DNA of 64,000 nt, from contig NZ_JAFBER010000001.1 in the NCBI RefSeq assembly GCF_016908855.1, positions 248,001 to 312,000 of the forward strand. Direction: 5' to 3'. Shown one piece after another: positions 62,531-64,000 of the stretch; position 1 is the stretch's first letter; each line of letters begins with the position of its first letter. The notes under the pieces were generated by a model. The model was not told the origin of the DNA, ran no database searches, and saw nothing but the letters and a program-made list of their open reading frames with translations. The stretch comes from Scopulibacillus daqui (lineage in GTDB: Bacteria; Bacillota; Bacilli; Bacillales; Sporolactobacillaceae). A program made the position numbers and the translations under genes.

Positions 62531-63289
62531 ATGACGATTAAAACACCAGTGCTTGATCTAGAAAACGTCTCTTTTTCTTATGATAGAAAACCTGTGCTTG
62601 AAGACATTAACTTTGGCATTGAACCCGGTGAATTCGTCGGGTTGGTCGGTCCGAACGGGTCGGGGAAAACGACGCTGATTAAAATTATTCTTGGCTTGCT
62701 CAAGGCGAATCATGGCGAAGTTCGGCTGTTCGGCCAGCCGCTTTCAAAGTTTAAGAAGCTATCTTGGATAGGCTATGTTTCCCAGAAGTCCAATAGTTTT
62801 AATTCGGGCTTTCCTGCGACGGTCTTTGAAGTTGTGTCAATGGGATTATACAGTCAAATGAAATTTTACAAATGGTTTGGAAAAAAAGAAAGGCTGAAGG
62901 TATGGGAAGCCTTAGAGAAAGTCGGTATGGAGGATTACGCCAAACAAAATATCGGCCGTTTGTCGGGAGGCCAGCAGCAGCGCGTTTTTATTGCCAGGGC
63001 GCTCGTCAGAAATCCTAAGCTGCTCATTCTTGATGAACCGACTGTCGGCGTTGATGCAAAATCCGAAAATGCCTTTTATGATTTAATAGAATCCATGCAT
63101 AAAGAAAAGTTAGCTATTTTGCTTGTTTCTCATGATATCGGCACGATTACATCCAAAGTAGATAAAGTGCTTTGTCTTAATAAACGGCTTCATTACCATG
63201 GAGATCCAAAGCAGTTTGAAATGAACAGGCAAGAAATTTTGACTGATGCTTACGGGCAGCATTTTGAACTGCTTGAGCATCATCATTAA
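62531..63289 (+). CDS. znuC: ZnuC/AdcC-type zinc ABC transporter ATPase
   Basis: 252 aa from ATG 62531. Walker A GLVGPNGSGKTTLIKI, Q-loop YVSQKSN, signature GRLSGGQQQRVFIARA, Walker B LLILDEPTVGVD and switch His in LVSHDIG. His-rich C-terminus LEHHH. Powers zinc uptake with ZnuA and ZnuB; overlapping transcription unit. Confidence 0.94.
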   Translation: MTIKTPVLDLENVSFSYDRKPVLEDINFGIEPGEFVGLVGPNGSGKTTLIKIILGLLKANHGEVRLFGQPLSKFKKLSWIGYVSQKSNSFNSGFPATVFEVVSMGLYSQMKFYKWFGKKERLKVWEALEKVGMEDYAKQNIGRLSGGQQQRVFIARALVRNPKLLILDEPTVGVDAKSENAFYDLIESMHKEKLAILLVSHDIGTITSKVDKVLCLNKRLHYHGDPKQFEMNRQEILTDAYGQHFELLEHHH

Positions 63290-63301
63290 GGGTGAACGGC
63301 T

Positions 63302-64000
63302 ATGCTTCAAGACATTTTACAAGTTGATTTTTTACGGTATGCTTTCTTGTCAGGGATAATGATTGGGATAATATGTCCGGTTATCGGTGTATTTATTGTT
63401 TTGCGCAAGATGTCCTTGATGGCTGATGGGATGTCGCATATGGCTTTATCAGGTATAGCGGCAGGTCTTGCCTTGCAAAGATACCTTCCGTTTCTTTATT
63501 TTATCAATCCATTTTATATCGGCATGTTATTTTCAGTGCTCGGTTCGTTTTGCATCCGTCCCTTGATGAAGCTGTACCCTTTTTATAGAGAGTTTGTTAT
63601 TCCTATTATTCTGGCATCGGCCATCGGTCTCAGTGTTGTCTTTATTAGTTTGGCTGATGCCTTTAATAAAGATTTGTTCGGCTACTTGTTCGGCAGCTTG
63701 ATTACAATCTCCCATACCGATTTTCTGGTTGTTTTAATTGTGCTCGTTATTGTGCTGGGGTTTGTGATTTTATGTTACAAACCGCTTTTGATTTTAACGT
63801 TTGATGAAGAAGGATCGCTTGTTTCTAAAAGGGGAAAACAAGTGACAGATATTTTATTTACGATGATCGTCGCTCTTGTTGTTTCTGTCACGATGAATAT
63901 TGTTGGCGTTCTTCTGGTGTCTGCGATGATGATCATTCCAGTCGCAAAAGGCATGCAGTTAGCCAAAAGTTTTAAGCAAGTATTTATTTATTCAATCATC
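63302..64000 (+). CDS. znuB: ZnuB/AdcB-type zinc ABC transporter permease, cut by window end
   Basis: 233 codons visible from ATG 63302 (GGTG seven bases upstream, 12 bases after znuC); the frame is still open at 64000. ABC-3 membrane permease: CPVIGVFIVLRKMSLMADGM, then SHMALSGIAAGL and NIVGVLLVSAMMIIPVAKG. At least six TM helices seen; only the final helix or so is missing. Confidence 0.92.
   Translation, partial: MLQDILQVDFLRYAFLSGIMIGIICPVIGVFIVLRKMSLMADGMSHMALSGIAAGLALQRYLPFLYFINPFYIGMLFSVLGSFCIRPLMKLYPFYREFVIPIILASAIGLSVVFISLADAFNKDLFGYLFGSLITISHTDFLVVLIVLVIVLGFVILCYKPLLILTFDEEGSLVSKRGKQVTDILFTMIVALVVSVTMNIVGVLLVSAMMIIPVAKGMQLAKSFKQVFIYSII

Overview
The window is AT-rich chromosomal DNA from a spore-forming member of the Bacillales. 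Evidence for this is a set of recognisable Bacillus-type genes and neighbourhoods: yjcF-yjcG-yjcH, ctaB, yloB, yocA, ycnK/ycnJ/ycnI, yisL and znuA-znuC-znuB. Two YjcZ-type Gly/Tyr-rich small proteins, common in endospore formers, support it, as do strong AGGAGG-type ribosome sites and frequent TTG/GTG starts. Gene order does not follow B. subtilis, so a relative such as Sporolactobacillaceae or a deep Bacillaceae lineage is possible. Genus cannot be settled from the window alone.

Layout: 1-3264 is core-like (a DUF421 membrane protein cut by the window edge, the yjcHGF operon, a PgpA-like phosphatase, tRNA-Val). From just after the tRNA to about 16.4 kb lies an accessory, very AT-rich region. 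It holds an ISL3-type transposase remnant, a frameshifted membrane protein, phage lysin debris, a YfbU-family protein, a membrane-anchored nuclease, a PrsW-like protease, a methyltransferase and a nonsense-mutated acetyltransferase. Its centrepiece is a contact-toxin system. The intact copy (13754-15546) encodes a one-TM candidate immunity protein, an overlapping class-3 lipase with a C-terminal WXG/LXG-like helical domain, and a small WxG helical partner. Two degenerate copies lie 8 kb upstream (5145-6222). Each keeps the leader repeat and the immunity gene but only the first 42-50 codons of the toxin.

16.5-31 kb carries metabolic and regulatory genes. They include an isochorismatase-like hydrolase, a LOG-family phosphoribohydrolase, an AbrB-type membrane protein, a Mta-like MerR regulator with a 19-bp-spacer promoter, a class V aminotransferase, ctaB, and an ArsR-type regulator that shares an operator with a neighbouring oxidoreductase. 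An L-2-hydroxyglutarate oxidase/GntR pair diverges from an ACS-family transporter. 31-48 kb has a Ca2+ P-type ATPase, a YocA-like lysozyme, a CNNM/CorC-type transporter behind an RBS hairpin, XdhC and MocA maturation factors, a WRPRPWYGGY-repeat protein, mtaD flanked by two paralogous holin-like membrane proteins, and YjcZ proteins.

48-64 kb holds ilvA, several drug exporters (one a tetR-blt-bltD-like operon), an SDR, an Asp/Glu racemase, the copper module ycnI/ycnJ with divergent ycnK, yisL, and a Zur-boxed zinc importer whose permease gene runs off the window. Several remnants (fabH, an amino acid permease, transposase, lysin, toxin stubs) show ongoing gene decay. No CRISPR array, rRNA or complete insertion sequence was seen.
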